A stretch of DNA of 64,000 nucleotides from Telluria sp042683405 (GCF_042683405.1 NZ_JBHUJS010000010.1:124001-188000); one strand, 5' to 3'; positions 42,121 to 51,365 are shown, counted from the first letter of the stretch. The notes: generated from the sequence alone by a model not told the origin. Program-made: numbers and translations.

Positions 42121-42840
42121 ATGCGCTTCCGGTTCCGGCCAATTCCTTTCATTGCCACCGCCCTGCTGGTGGCGCTCGGCATCGCCCTCGGGCAATGGCA
42201 GGACCGCCGTGCGCTCGAGAAAATCGCGCGCGCCGACCTGCTGGCCGCGCAGGGCAGGCTGGCGCCGCTGGAACTCGGCGGCCGCAAGCTGCGGCCCGCA
42301 GCGGTCGAATACCGCCGCGTGGTGGCCAAGGGAACCTGGGTGCCGCGCTGGGCGACCTATCTCGACAACCGGCCGCACGACGGCCGCGCCGGCCTGTACG
42401 TGCTGATGCCGCTGCGCCTGTCCGGCAGCAGCATGCACGTACTGGTGGCGCGCGGCTGGGTTCCGCGCAACGCCACGCAGCGCGACCTGATCCTGCCGTA
42501 CGACACGCCCAGGGGCGAGGTGCAGGTAAGCGGCATCGCGGTGGCGGGCATGGGCAATGTCATGCAGCTGGGCGAGCCGGCTTCGATCAAGCCGGGCGCG
42601 ATCCTCCAGAATATCGATCCGGCCGCGTTTTCGCTGGCCAGCGGGCTGCCGGTGCAACCGTTCTTCGTGCAGCAGGAAGGCGGCGCGGACGACAAGCTGG
42701 TGCGCGCATGGCCGGCGCCGTCGCTGGGCGTCGACAAGCACAAGGGTTATGCATTCCAATGGTATGCGCTGGCAGTGATGGCGCTCCTCTTTTTTGTCAT
42801 TACGGGATTCAGAAGTGGAAAACACAAATCAGAAGACTAA
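42121..42840 (+). CDS. SURF1 family oxidase assembly protein
   Basis: 239 residues with one TM helix at each end (FIATALLVALGIALGQW and ALAVMALLFFVITGF). Internal signatures are GQWQDRRALEK, YLDNRP and VLVARGWVPRN, followed by a periplasmic beta-rich domain. SURF1/Shy1 proteins assist heme a insertion into subunit I. It overlaps the next gene by 26 bases. Confidence 0.94.
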   Translation: MRFRFRPIPFIATALLVALGIALGQWQDRRALEKIARADLLAAQGRLAPLELGGRKLRPAAVEYRRVVAKGTWVPRWATYLDNRPHDGRAGLYVLMPLRLSGSSMHVLVARGWVPRNATQRDLILPYDTPRGEVQVSGIAVAGMGNVMQLGEPASIKPGAILQNIDPAAFSLASGLPVQPFFVQQEGGADDKLVRAWPAPSLGVDKHKGYAFQWYALAVMALLFFVITGFRSGKHKSED

Positions 42841-43411
42841 GGGCCGCTGGAAGCTGATGGCGGTGCTGGCGGTATGCGCCGCGCCGCTGATCGCGTCCTA
42901 CGTGGTGTATTACGGCGGCTTTGCCGAGTCCTTCGGCCGCACCAACTACGGCACCATCCTCGACCCGCGCCAGCACCAGACGCCGCCGCTGAACGCGTCC
43001 ACGCTGGACGGCAAGCCGACCAGCATCGATGCGCTCAAGGGCAAGTGGCTGATGGTGCGCACCGGCCCGGCCGCTTGCGACGACGCCTGCCGCAAGCAGG
43101 TCTTCGCGATGCGCCAGCTGCGCCTGATGCAGGGCAAGGAGATGGACCGCGTGGAGCGCGTGTGGCTGGTGACCGACCAGGCGCCGCTCGATATCGCGCT
43201 GCTCAAGGAATATGACGGCATGACCGTGCTGCGCGTCGACCCGCAGGCGCTGCAGCGCTGGCTGCCGGTGGAGCAGGGTTCGCGCATGGACGATCACCTG
43301 TACATGATCGACCCGCTCGGCAACCTGATGATGCGCTTCCCGAAGGACCCGGAACCTCAGAAGGTGAAAAAGGATATCGGCAAGCTGCTCAAGGCTTCCG
43401 CGATCGGCTGA
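42815..43411 (+). CDS. SCO-like thioredoxin-fold membrane protein
   Basis: 198 residues from a GTG at 42815, inside the surf1 3' end. One N-terminal TM helix (KLMAVLAVCAAPLIASYVVYYGG), then a thioredoxin-like domain with Cys88-x3-Cys92 (GPAACDDACRKQ), spaced as in SCO1 copper chaperones. The usual conserved His is not obvious where SCO proteins have it, though a HLYMIDPLGNLMMRF segment resembles the SCO C-terminal part. Probably a redox or copper factor for oxidase maturation. Such proteins are standard between surf1 and ctaA in Burkholderiales. Confidence 0.82.
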   Translation: MENTNQKTKGRWKLMAVLAVCAAPLIASYVVYYGGFAESFGRTNYGTILDPRQHQTPPLNASTLDGKPTSIDALKGKWLMVRTGPAACDDACRKQVFAMRQLRLMQGKEMDRVERVWLVTDQAPLDIALLKEYDGMTVLRVDPQALQRWLPVEQGSRMDDHLYMIDPLGNLMMRFPKDPEPQKVKKDIGKLLKASAIG

Positions 43412-43415
43412 CGCA

Positions 43416-44510
43416 ATGAGCCCGAGCCACCTGTTCCTGATGAGCGCCACCGCGCTCGCGGTCTGCACCGTCCCGCTGCTGGTGGTGCTGCGTTCGCGCG
43501 ACACCGACAAGTTCCGCAAGCTGGTGCGCGTGTCGATGTTCCTGACGCTCGAGCTGATCGCGTTCGGCGCCTTCACGCGCCTGACCGATTCCGGCCTGGG
43601 CTGCCCGGACTGGCCGGGCTGCTACGGCATGGCCAATCCCTTCCTTGCGCACGACCACATCGTTGCGGCCGAAGAGATCATGCCGCATGGCCCCGTGACC
43701 GTGATGAAAGCGTGGATCGAGATGATCCACCGCTTCCTGGCGATGGCGATCGGCCTGATGTCGATCGTCGTGCTCGCATGGTCCTGGCGCCTGTGGAAGA
43801 AGACCGGGCAGGCGCGCTATGCCCCCGGGCTGCCGCTGGCGATTCTCTTGTGGATCTGCCTGACCGGCGCATTCGGCGCCTGGACTGTCACCCTCAAGCT
43901 GCAACCGGTCATCGTGTCCGGACACCTGATGCTGGGCATGGGCACGCTGGCCCTGTTCACCTGGCTGTACTGCCGCCAGCAGGCGGTGTACGCGCCGTCC
44001 GCCAGTGCGCCGGTCGCACCGGGCATTCGCGCGCTGGCCGCCCTTGGCGGCGCCGTGACCGCGCTGCAGGTCGCGCTGGGCGGCTGGGTCAGCACCAACT
44101 ACGCCACGCTCGCGTGCAACGACTATCCGCTGTGCGGCGGGCAGGTGGTGCCGGACATGGACTTCGAACACGGCTTTACGCTGTGGCGCGAGCTGGGCAT
44201 GACGGCCGCCGGCCACTACCTGCCGTTCCAGGCGCTGACCGCGATCCACTGGGTCCACCGCAACTTCGCGCTGGTCGTGTTCGCGCTGCTGGCCGTACTG
44301 TTGGTGCGCGCCTGGAAGGTGGAGCACCTGCGCCCCCTGGCGCGTGGCGTGGCCGTCGTGCTCGCGCTGCAGGCGCTCACCGGCATTTCCACCATTTACC
44401 TCAGCACGCCGCTGGCGATCGCGGTGCTGCATAACGCGGGCGCGGCCGTCCTTGTACTGCTGATGACCATGTTAAACTACCGCGCAAAGCCCCACGCCCC
44501 TCAAGCATGA
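43416..44510 (+). CDS. ctaA: Heme A synthase (COX15/CtaA)
   Basis: 364 residues with eight TM helices. Motifs include GAFTRLTDSGLGCPDWPGCYG, EMIHRFLAMAIGL and AIHWVHRNFALVVF, which carry the His ligands, plus LACNDYPLCGG with a Cys pair on the periplasmic side. It oxidises the C8 methyl of heme O to give heme A. Starts four bases after the SCO-like gene and overlaps ctaB by four bases (ATGA). Confidence 0.96.
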   Translation: MSPSHLFLMSATALAVCTVPLLVVLRSRDTDKFRKLVRVSMFLTLELIAFGAFTRLTDSGLGCPDWPGCYGMANPFLAHDHIVAAEEIMPHGPVTVMKAWIEMIHRFLAMAIGLMSIVVLAWSWRLWKKTGQARYAPGLPLAILLWICLTGAFGAWTVTLKLQPVIVSGHLMLGMGTLALFTWLYCRQQAVYAPSASAPVAPGIRALAALGGAVTALQVALGGWVSTNYATLACNDYPLCGGQVVPDMDFEHGFTLWRELGMTAAGHYLPFQALTAIHWVHRNFALVVFALLAVLLVRAWKVEHLRPLARGVAVVLALQALTGISTIYLSTPLAIAVLHNAGAAVLVLLMTMLNYRAKPHAPQA

Positions 44511-45397
44511 CCACTCAACAGCTCAGCAAGCCCGCCAACCGCCTCGCCCAGTACTGGACGCTCACCAAGCCGCGCGTCACGCAGCTGGCCGTGTTCTGCG
44601 CGGTGATCGGCATGTTCCTCGCCACGGACAGCTTCCCCGGCTGGCAGGTCCTGATCGCGGGCACGCTCGGCATCTGGCTGCTGGCCGGCGCCGCGTTCGC
44701 CTTCAACTGCCTGCTCGAATCCGAGATCGACGCGCGCATGGCGCGCACCGCGCGCCGCGCCACCGCGATGGGCGAGCTGACCAAGACCCAGACCATGGCG
44801 GTGTCGGTGGCGGTGGGCGCGCTCGGCATGTGGGTGCTGTATGCGTTCGTCAATCCGCTGACCATGTGGCTGACCTTCGTCACCTTTGTCGGCTACGCGG
44901 TCATCTACACCCTGATCCTGAAGCCGTCGACGCCGCAGAACATCGTGATCGGCGGCCTGTCGGGCGCGATGCCGCCGGCGCTGGGCTGGGCTGCCGTCGC
45001 CAACGAAGTGCCGATGCAGGCGTGGCTGCTGGTGCTGATCATTTTCGTCTGGACTCCGCCGCATTTCTGGGCGCTGGCGATGTACCGCCGCGACGACTAT
45101 GCGCGCTCCGGCCTGCCGATGCTGCCGGTCACGCACGGCATGCAGCTCACCGGCTTCCACGTGTTCCTGTACGCGATCATCCTGGCCGCCACCACCATGC
45201 TGCCATTCGCCGTGCAAATGAGCGGCCTGATCTACCTGGCCTGCGCGGTCGTGCTGAACGCGCTGTTCCTGCGCCACGCCTGGCTGGTGCACAAGCGCTA
45301 CAGCGACATCGTGGCACGCAAGGCGTTCACCTTCTCGATCATCTACCTGTCGCTGCTGTTCGCCGCGCTGCTGGTCGACCACTACATCACACTGTGA
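44507..45397 (+). CDS. ctaB: Protoheme IX farnesyltransferase (heme O synthase)
   Basis: 296 residues with about nine TM helices. UbiA-family Asp-rich regions appear as NCLLESEIDARMARTARRATAMGE and the second loop WTPPHFWALAMYRRDDYARSGLPMLPVTHG, the CtaB/COX10 signature. It adds the farnesyl group of FPP to heme B. With ctaA it makes heme A for the oxidase encoded upstream, and its FPP substrate comes from ispA. Confidence 0.97.
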   Translation: MTTQQLSKPANRLAQYWTLTKPRVTQLAVFCAVIGMFLATDSFPGWQVLIAGTLGIWLLAGAAFAFNCLLESEIDARMARTARRATAMGELTKTQTMAVSVAVGALGMWVLYAFVNPLTMWLTFVTFVGYAVIYTLILKPSTPQNIVIGGLSGAMPPALGWAAVANEVPMQAWLLVLIIFVWTPPHFWALAMYRRDDYARSGLPMLPVTHGMQLTGFHVFLYAIILAATTMLPFAVQMSGLIYLACAVVLNALFLRHAWLVHKRYSDIVARKAFTFSIIYLSLLFAALLVDHYITL

Positions 45398-45398
45398 C

Positions 45399-45977
45399 AT
45401 GAAAAAGCTTTTTGCAATCCTCGCGATGGCGCTCGCGCTGGCCGCTTGCGACAAGGCGGCGCCGCCGCCCAGCTTCCAGAGCGTCGACGTGACCGGGCTC
45501 GGTTATGCGCGCGACTTCAAGCTGACCGACCACAACGGCAAGCCGCGTTCGCTGGCCGATTTCCGCGGCAAGGTCGTGGTGATGTTCTTCGGCTTTACCC
45601 AGTGCCCCGACGTGTGCCCGACCACCATGGCCGAAATGGCCCAGGTGCTCAAGCTGCTGGGCGAACAGTCCAAAGACGTGCAGGTGCTGTTCGTCACGGT
45701 CGACCCCGAGCGCGACACCCAGGAACTGCTGCAGCAGTACGTGCCGGCCTTCCATCCGAGCTTCCTCGGCCTGCGCGGCGACGAGGCTGCGACGGACGCG
45801 GTCATGAAGGAGTTCCGCGTGGTGCGCATGAAGTCGGCCGGCAAGACGCCGACCAGCTACATGATCGACCACACGGCTGCCAGCTTCGTGTTCGACAAGG
45901 AAGGCAAGGTCCGCCTGTACGTGCGTCCGGACATGGCGCCTGAAGCGGTCGCCGCGGACATCAAACAACTTCTCTGA
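45399..45977 (+). CDS. SCO family copper chaperone (lipoprotein)
   Basis: 192 residues. A lipobox ending at Cys17 (ALALAAC) predicts an inner-membrane lipoprotein. The SCO copper site is complete: Cys69-x3-Cys73 (QCPDVCP) and the His in SYMIDHTAASFVFD. It inserts copper into CuA of subunit II in the periplasm. It starts one base after the ctaB stop and closes the oxidase locus. Confidence 0.95.
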   Translation: MKKLFAILAMALALAACDKAAPPPSFQSVDVTGLGYARDFKLTDHNGKPRSLADFRGKVVVMFFGFTQCPDVCPTTMAEMAQVLKLLGEQSKDVQVLFVTVDPERDTQELLQQYVPAFHPSFLGLRGDEAATDAVMKEFRVVRMKSAGKTPTSYMIDHTAASFVFDKEGKVRLYVRPDMAPEAVAADIKQLL

Positions 45978-45991
45978 TTGGCAGGCGGAGC

Positions 45992-47047
45992 ATGGAACCA
46001 CGCACAAGAAACTATGCCCGCATTACCCTGATCCTGCTGCTGCTGGTCGGCTGCCTGGTCGTGCTGCGGCCATTCCTGGCGGCCGTGCTGTTCGCCGGCG
46101 CCGTCACCATCTCCACCTGGCCGCTGTACCGCCATGTGCTGGACCGCATGCGGGGGCGCAATACGCTGTCGGCGGCCATCATGACGCTGTCCCTGGTGCT
46201 GGTGGTGATCGTGCCGCTTGCGCTGGTCGCCTACAACCTGGCCGACGACATCGCGCGCTTCTATGAAGAACTCAAGAACTCACTGATCCGCGGCGACCTG
46301 GCGCCGCCCGCGTGGCTGCGCCAGATCCCGGTGATCGGCGAGTGGGCCAACGCCTACCTCGACAAACTGTTCCACAGCCGCGAGGAACTGGTCGAAGTGG
46401 CCCAGCGCATGCTGGAACCGGCGCGCCGCATCCTGGCCGGCGCGGCCGTCGTGCTGGGCACCGGCGTGGCGCAGGTCAGCCTGGCCGCATTCGTGTGCTT
46501 CTTCCTCTACCGCGACGGCAATGCGATCGCCAGCGCCATCGCGATTGCCATGCAGCGCCTGATCGGCGATACCGCGCCGGAAGTCGCGGGCATCGTCATC
46601 CGCACCGTGCGCGGCGTGATGTACGGCCTGCTGGGCACCGCGCTGGCGCAGGCCTTCGTGGCCGCGATCGGATTCACCATCGCCGGCGTGCCGGCGGTGC
46701 CGCTGCTGTCCGTGATGACCTTCCTGTTCTCGCTGATCCCGGTGGGGCCGCCCCTGGTCTGGGGTGGCGCCGCGTTCTGGCTGTTCAGCCAGGGCGAGAC
46801 CGGCTGGGGCATCTTCATGGTGCTGTGGGGCGTGTTCGCGATCAGCAGCGTGGATAACATCGTCAAGCCGATGCTGATCAGCCGCGGCTCGGACCTGCCG
46901 TTCCTGCTGGTGCTGCTGGGTGTGCTGGGCGGGGTGCTGGCGTTCGGGTTCGTCGGGCTGTTTATCGGGCCGACGCTGCTGGCGGTGGGGTTCTCGCTGA
47001 TCCGCGACTGGACGCGCGTGCGGCCCGAGGGTCCGCCCCTCGAATAA
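45992..47047 (+). CDS. AI-2E family transporter
   Basis: 351 residues with seven to eight TM helices: an N-terminal pair (LILLLLVGCLVVLRPFLAAVLFAG), a central amphipathic region, and a C-terminal cluster with the conserved SLIPVGPPLVWGGAAFWLF, plus VDNIVKPMLISRGSDLP near the end. This matches AI-2E/PurR-type permeases, which are proposed sodium/proton antiporters or quorum-signal exporters; the name should not be taken as function. Monocistronic with a 14-base gap after the SCO gene. Confidence 0.9.
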   Translation: MEPRTRNYARITLILLLLVGCLVVLRPFLAAVLFAGAVTISTWPLYRHVLDRMRGRNTLSAAIMTLSLVLVVIVPLALVAYNLADDIARFYEELKNSLIRGDLAPPAWLRQIPVIGEWANAYLDKLFHSREELVEVAQRMLEPARRILAGAAVVLGTGVAQVSLAAFVCFFLYRDGNAIASAIAIAMQRLIGDTAPEVAGIVIRTVRGVMYGLLGTALAQAFVAAIGFTIAGVPAVPLLSVMTFLFSLIPVGPPLVWGGAAFWLFSQGETGWGIFMVLWGVFAISSVDNIVKPMLISRGSDLPFLLVLLGVLGGVLAFGFVGLFIGPTLLAVGFSLIRDWTRVRPEGPPLE

Positions 47048-47051
47048 AGCA

Positions 47052-47064
47052 GGAGACTGTCCCC
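47052..47064. repeat. Palindrome GGAGACTGTCCCC
   Basis: One-mismatch variant of GGGGACTGTCCCC between two convergent genes. Confidence 0.55.
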
Positions 47065-47085
47065 GTTCAGGGAAGGTCCTCCATT

Positions 47086-48420
47086 TCAATCCTGCTCGTC
47101 GTCGATGGTAATGCGCGGCGAGCGCGGAATCACCTTCACGAGCACGATCCGCGGCCCGTTCATCTTCTTCACCACGATATCGAAGCCCGGGAACGTGACG
47201 CGCTGACCCTGCTTGGGGATATCGCCAAGCTGCACCATGATCAGGCCGCCGACCGATTCCACATCGTCCAGGCCTTCGTTGTCGATGTCGATCCCGAGGA
47301 TGCGTTCAAGCGAGAAGATCGGCAGGCTGGCCTTGCCGATCAGCGTGCCGTCCGGTGCGCGCAGCCAGTCGTTCTCGTTGAGGCGGAACTCGTCGTGGAT
47401 CTCGCCCACCATGGCGCCCAGCAGATTGTCCAGGGTGATGAAGCCGACCGGCCGCTTGCCCTTTTCGCCGATCAGCGCAAAGTGCGGCGCGCCTTCGCGG
47501 AAGCGGCGGAACAGGTCCTGCGCCTTGGTGCGGGCCGAAATGGTTTCCACCGGCCGCAGGTATTCGGCGAGGTTGGTGATCTGCTTGCCCGCCTGCTGCG
47601 CAAAGAACAGGTCCTTCAGGTGGATCACGCCTTCGACTTCCTCGCCGCTGGCATCGAAGTAGGGGTAGCGCGAGAACCGGTTGCGCACCATCGTTTGCAG
47701 GTTTTCTTCAAGCGTGTTGTCGGCGTGGAGCGCGATCACCTCGTTAATCGGCCGCATCAGGTCCGACACCGACAGCTGGCTGAAGTCGAGCGACTGCGCC
47801 AGGATGTGGCGCTCGTCATGCGTGAACTTGCCCGGCTGGCTGGTGCGCAGGATCAGCTTGAGTTCCTCGGTCGAATAGTGCTGCTCGCCGTGGCCGCCCG
47901 AACCGGACAGGCCGGCCAGGCGCAGCACCATGTTGGCGCTCTTGTTGAGCAGCCAGATCGCCGGGTACATCGCCCAGTAGAAGCCGTACAGCGGCGCCGC
48001 GCACCACAGGCCGACCGCTTCCGGATTGCGGATCGCCAGCGACTTAGGCGCCAGTTCGCCGACCACGATGTGCAGGAACGAGATGAGGCTGAACGCGACC
48101 ACGAACGATATGCCGTGGATCAGTTGCTCCGATTCGACGCCGGCCGCTGACAATGCCGGCTCCAGCAGGCGTGCGAATGCAGGTTCGCCGACCCAGCCCA
48201 GGCCCAGCGATGCCAGCGTGATGCCGAGCTGGCAGGCGGACAGGTAGGCATCGAGCTGCTCGTGCACCTTGCCCAGGATGCGGCCGCGGACCCCGCGGCT
48301 GCGGGCGATCGCGCGCACGCGGGTCGGGCGCAGGGTGACGATGCCGAATTCGGCGGCGACGTAGAAACCGTTGAGGGCGACCAGGACCAGCGCGAGCAGG
48401 ACCAGCAGGAAGTTATCCAT
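47086..48420 (-). CDS. HlyC/CorC-type CNNM-CBS transporter protein
   Basis: 444 residues: a CNNM/DUF21 membrane domain with four TM helices (residues about 1-190), two CBS domains (MRPINEVIALHADNTLEENLQ and a second near 285-340), and a C-terminal CorC_HlyC domain (GRVTFPGFDIVVKKMNGPRI). Family members are linked to magnesium and other divalent-cation export or to magnesium sensing. The label hemolysin is historical. NhaR-type regulator gene lies just upstream on the same strand. Confidence 0.93.
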   Translation of the reverse strand: MDNFLLVLLALVLVALNGFYVAAEFGIVTLRPTRVRAIARSRGVRGRILGKVHEQLDAYLSACQLGITLASLGLGWVGEPAFARLLEPALSAAGVESEQLIHGISFVVAFSLISFLHIVVGELAPKSLAIRNPEAVGLWCAAPLYGFYWAMYPAIWLLNKSANMVLRLAGLSGSGGHGEQHYSTEELKLILRTSQPGKFTHDERHILAQSLDFSQLSVSDLMRPINEVIALHADNTLEENLQTMVRNRFSRYPYFDASGEEVEGVIHLKDLFFAQQAGKQITNLAEYLRPVETISARTKAQDLFRRFREGAPHFALIGEKGKRPVGFITLDNLLGAMVGEIHDEFRLNENDWLRAPDGTLIGKASLPIFSLERILGIDIDNEGLDDVESVGGLIMVQLGDIPKQGQRVTFPGFDIVVKKMNGPRIVLVKVIPRSPRITIDDEQD

Positions 48421-48460
48421 GAAGTGGGGTGGTGCGGGCTGTCAAAACGGCCATTGTATG

Positions 48461-49369
48461 TTATCGGGGATTAAAGACGCCGCTGGCGGCGGCCGCAATG
48501 ATCGCTTCGACCGCGGGATGCTCGATCTTGCGTCCGTTGGCCACCGCGTAGCATTGCTCGCGTACTTGCGGCACCGGGCCGACCGTCACCGTCCCGTATT
48601 GCGCCTGCAGGTCGGCCGCCAGCACCGCCGGGGCAAAGAACAGGCCGGAGCCATTGCGCCCGAAGGTGTTGAGCAGCGCGTTGTCGTCGAATTCGCCGAC
48701 CACGTCCGGGCGCACCTGGTGCAGCTCGAACCACTCGTCGATCTTGCCGCGCAGGGCATTATTACGTGCGGGCAGCAGGAACGGCGCACCGTTGAGGCTT
48801 GCCGGGAACTGGCGCGCATAGCGCCGCGCCAGCTGCGGCGTGGCCGCCACGATCATTTCGGTCTCGAACAGCAGGTGGCTGAACACGCGCAGGGTGGTGC
48901 CGGCGCGCACCGGGCGGTCTGTCAGCACCACGTCCAGCTTGTGCAGCGCCAGGTCGGCCAGCAGTGCATCGAATTCGCCTTCCGAGCACACCAGCCGCAC
49001 CGGGGCCTCCAGCTGCGTCGTGGCCGACAATACGCGAAAAGCGGTAAGCTTGGGCACGGAATCGGAGATCCCGACCGACAGCCGCATCTTCTTGCCTTCG
49101 CTTTCGGCGAGCGCATCCTGCATCTGCTCCCCGAGCAGGAAGATCGGGTCGGCAAAGGCCAGCGCAGTGCGTCCGGCCTCGGTCAGCACCAGGCGGCGGC
49201 CCTGGGGCGTGAGCAGCGACTTGCCGAGCGACTGTTCCAGCAGCGTGAGCTGCGTGGAGACCGTCTGCACGGCCAGGCCAAGGCGGCGCGCCGCACGTGT
49301 CACACTGCCTTCCTTCGCCACCACCCAGAAGTAGTAGAGGTGGCGGAAGTTCAAACCTGCGTGTTTCAT
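48461..49369 (-). CDS. nhaR: LysR-family regulator, NhaR-like
   Basis: 302 residues from the ATG at 49369, five bases after GGAAAAA; a GTG at 49387 is a weaker alternative. The helix-turn-helix region (NFRHLYYFWVVAKEGSVTRAARRLGLAVQTVSTQLTLLE) has the FRHLYYFWVVAKEG signature of NhaR, the Na+-responsive activator of nhaA. The C-terminal effector domain is standard. No nhaA is in this window. The divergent neighbour (DUF475) is a plausible target, by position only. Confidence 0.85.
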   Translation of the reverse strand: MKHAGLNFRHLYYFWVVAKEGSVTRAARRLGLAVQTVSTQLTLLEQSLGKSLLTPQGRRLVLTEAGRTALAFADPIFLLGEQMQDALAESEGKKMRLSVGISDSVPKLTAFRVLSATTQLEAPVRLVCSEGEFDALLADLALHKLDVVLTDRPVRAGTTLRVFSHLLFETEMIVAATPQLARRYARQFPASLNGAPFLLPARNNALRGKIDEWFELHQVRPDVVGEFDDNALLNTFGRNGSGLFFAPAVLAADLQAQYGTVTVGPVPQVREQCYAVANGRKIEHPAVEAIIAAAASGVFNPR

Positions 49370-49466
49370 CTGTTTTTCCGAAGGCACGATTCAATAAACT
49401 TCGCTTTTTTTAATCGTAGCATACGCTTACACTGCGATGAATAACTAACAATAGGGTATCGATTTC

Positions 49467-50516
49467 ATGAAGCACTTCCGGATTTCTTTCATCGTCACCT
49501 TTGTCTGCCTGGCGGCGGCGGGGTGGTGGGGCTATAGCAACGCGGGACTGGGCGGCGCGCTCACCGCGCTCGGCATCGCCATCATCCTGAGCGTGATGGA
49601 AGTCTCGCTCTCGTTCGACAACGCGGTCGTCAACGCCTCGGTGCTGAAGAACTGGGACGAATTCTGGAAGAAGCTGTTCCTCGGGCTGGGCATCATCATC
49701 GCCGTGTTCGGCATGCGCCTCGTGTTCCCGCTGGTGATCGTGGCGGTCGCGGCCGACCTGGGCATGGCGGAAGTGTGGAATCTCGCGCTCACCAACCCCA
49801 AGGAATTCTCGCAGCACCTGACCGACCACCACGCCGAGGTCGCGGCATTCGGCGGCATGTTCCTGCTGCTGGTATTCCTGAATTTCCTGCTCGACGACGA
49901 AAAGGAACTGCACTGGCTCGGCAACATCGAACGCAAGCTGTCGTCGCTGGGCCGCGTGTCCTCCATCGCCGTGCTGGTCGCGCTGGGCACCCTGCTCGCC
50001 AGCCTGTCCATGATCCCGCCGGAGCAGGAAATGGTGGTCCTGTTGGCCGGCCTGTGGGGCATCCTGGTCTACATCGGCGTCGACATGATCTCGTCTCTGC
50101 TCGAGAAGGAAGAAGCGGAGGGCGGCGACGTCGGCGACATGGTCAAGCGCGGCGGCATCGGCGGCTTCCTGTACCTTGAAGTGCTGGACGCATCGTTCAG
50201 CTTCGACGGCGTGATCGGTGCATTCGCCATCACGTCCGACGTCGTCATCATCATGCTCGGCCTGGCGATCGGCGCCATGTTCGTTCGTTCGATGACGGTC
50301 TACCTGGTCGACAAGGGCACGCTGGACAAGTTCGTCTTCCTGGAGCACGGCGCGCACTACGCGATCGGCATCCTGGCCTTCATCATGCTGGCGAGCATGA
50401 AGTACCACATTCCGGAGATCTTCACGGGCCTGATCGGCGTTGCCTTCATCGTCGCGTCGCTATGGTCCTCGATCCGCCACAAGAAGCTGCACGGCGCGGT
50501 GAGCGCCGACGTCTGA
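49467..50516 (+). CDS. DUF475 family membrane protein (TerC-like)
   Basis: 349 residues with about nine TM helices. Two acidic metal-site-like motifs, EVSLSFDNAVVNASVL in TM2 and EVLDASFSFDGVIGAFA in the second half, show the internal two-fold pattern shared with TerC. DUF475 proteins are annotated as tellurium-resistance related and probably move metal ions; direct evidence is limited. Start ATG at 49467. Divergent from the NhaR-like regulator; an AIM24 protein follows 56 bases downstream. Confidence 0.9.
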   Translation: MKHFRISFIVTFVCLAAAGWWGYSNAGLGGALTALGIAIILSVMEVSLSFDNAVVNASVLKNWDEFWKKLFLGLGIIIAVFGMRLVFPLVIVAVAADLGMAEVWNLALTNPKEFSQHLTDHHAEVAAFGGMFLLLVFLNFLLDDEKELHWLGNIERKLSSLGRVSSIAVLVALGTLLASLSMIPPEQEMVVLLAGLWGILVYIGVDMISSLLEKEEAEGGDVGDMVKRGGIGGFLYLEVLDASFSFDGVIGAFAITSDVVIIMLGLAIGAMFVRSMTVYLVDKGTLDKFVFLEHGAHYAIGILAFIMLASMKYHIPEIFTGLIGVAFIVASLWSSIRHKKLHGAVSADV

Positions 50517-50522
50517 CGTCGC

Positions 50523-50538
50523 CCCGGCCGTCGCCGGG
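50523..50538. repeat. Short palindrome CCCGGC-cgtc-GCCGGG
   Basis: 6-4-6 version of the GTCATCCC family between the DUF475 and AIM24 genes, flanked by GTCG and CGACG. Confidence 0.5.
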
Positions 50539-50572
50539 ACGACGATAACCTGAACCAAACGAGGAGGGCACC

Positions 50573-51268
50573 ATGGCAGTCTTCAGCATCACCGGCGACA
50601 TCGACCCGTTCCTGCACGTCTCGCTCAAGCGTGGCGAGACGCTGTACTGCGAATCGGACGCGATGGTCACGATGGACAGCACGCTTGAACTGAAGGGCAA
50701 GATGAAGGGCGGCCTGGCCGGCGCGCTGATGCGTACTTTCGCCAACGGCGAGTCGTTCTTCCAGCAGCACATCGAAGCCACGCGCGGCGACGGCGAATGC
50801 CTGCTCGCGCCCACACTGCCGGGGGCCATGGCCATCGTCGACTGCGGTGCGCAGCAGTACAAGCTGGGCGACGGCGCCTTTGTCGCCGCCACCTCGGGCA
50901 TCGACCTGCGCGTGCGCACGCAAAGCCTGGGCAACGCGCTGTTCGCGCAGAGCGGCGGCTTCTTCATCACCGAGACCAGCGGCACGGGCCAGGTCGCGAT
51001 CGCAGGCTTCGGCGCGATGCGCGTGCTCGATGTCACCCCCGACAAGGAAGTCATCATCGACAACGCCCACGTCGTCTGCTGGGACGCCGCACTGCGCCAC
51101 GACATCACGGTCGGCACCAGTCGAGGCGGCCTGCTGGGCGGCCTGGTGAACAGCCAGTTCAGCGGCGAAGGCATGGTCATTCGCTTCTCCGGCCGCGGCA
51201 AGGTCTACGTCTGCTCGCGCAACCGCACCGCCTTCCAGCGCTGGCTTCTCCCCGCCCAGGGCCAATAA
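50573..51268 (+). CDS. TIGR00266/AIM24 family protein
   Basis: 231 residues, start ATG at 50573 with GAGGAGGGCACC upstream (strong Shine-Dalgarno). Beta-rich repeats with the family motif SMDSTLELKGKMKGG-like segment, EATRGDGECLLAPTLPGAM, QSGGFFITETSGTGQVAIAGFGA and GLLGGLVNSQFSGEGMVIRFSG. AIM24-type proteins form a trimeric beta-barrel fold, and are often encoded with TerC/stress proteins; function unknown. Consistent with a metal or envelope stress module together with DUF475. Confidence 0.9.
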   Translation: MAVFSITGDIDPFLHVSLKRGETLYCESDAMVTMDSTLELKGKMKGGLAGALMRTFANGESFFQQHIEATRGDGECLLAPTLPGAMAIVDCGAQQYKLGDGAFVAATSGIDLRVRTQSLGNALFAQSGGFFITETSGTGQVAIAGFGAMRVLDVTPDKEVIIDNAHVVCWDAALRHDITVGTSRGGLLGGLVNSQFSGEGMVIRFSGRGKVYVCSRNRTAFQRWLLPAQGQ

Positions 51269-51365
51269 GCGCCCCGCATCGTCTTCCCATGACTGAGGTC
51301 GCACTCGGCTGGGATCATACTGAGCGTCGGCAGCTGGACGCCCCCCGATCGTTGCCAGTCCATGG

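Noticed and set aside
47086..48420. Hemolysin virulence factor
   Set aside because: CNNM-CBS-CorC architecture indicates a cation transport-related protein; the hemolysin name is historical.
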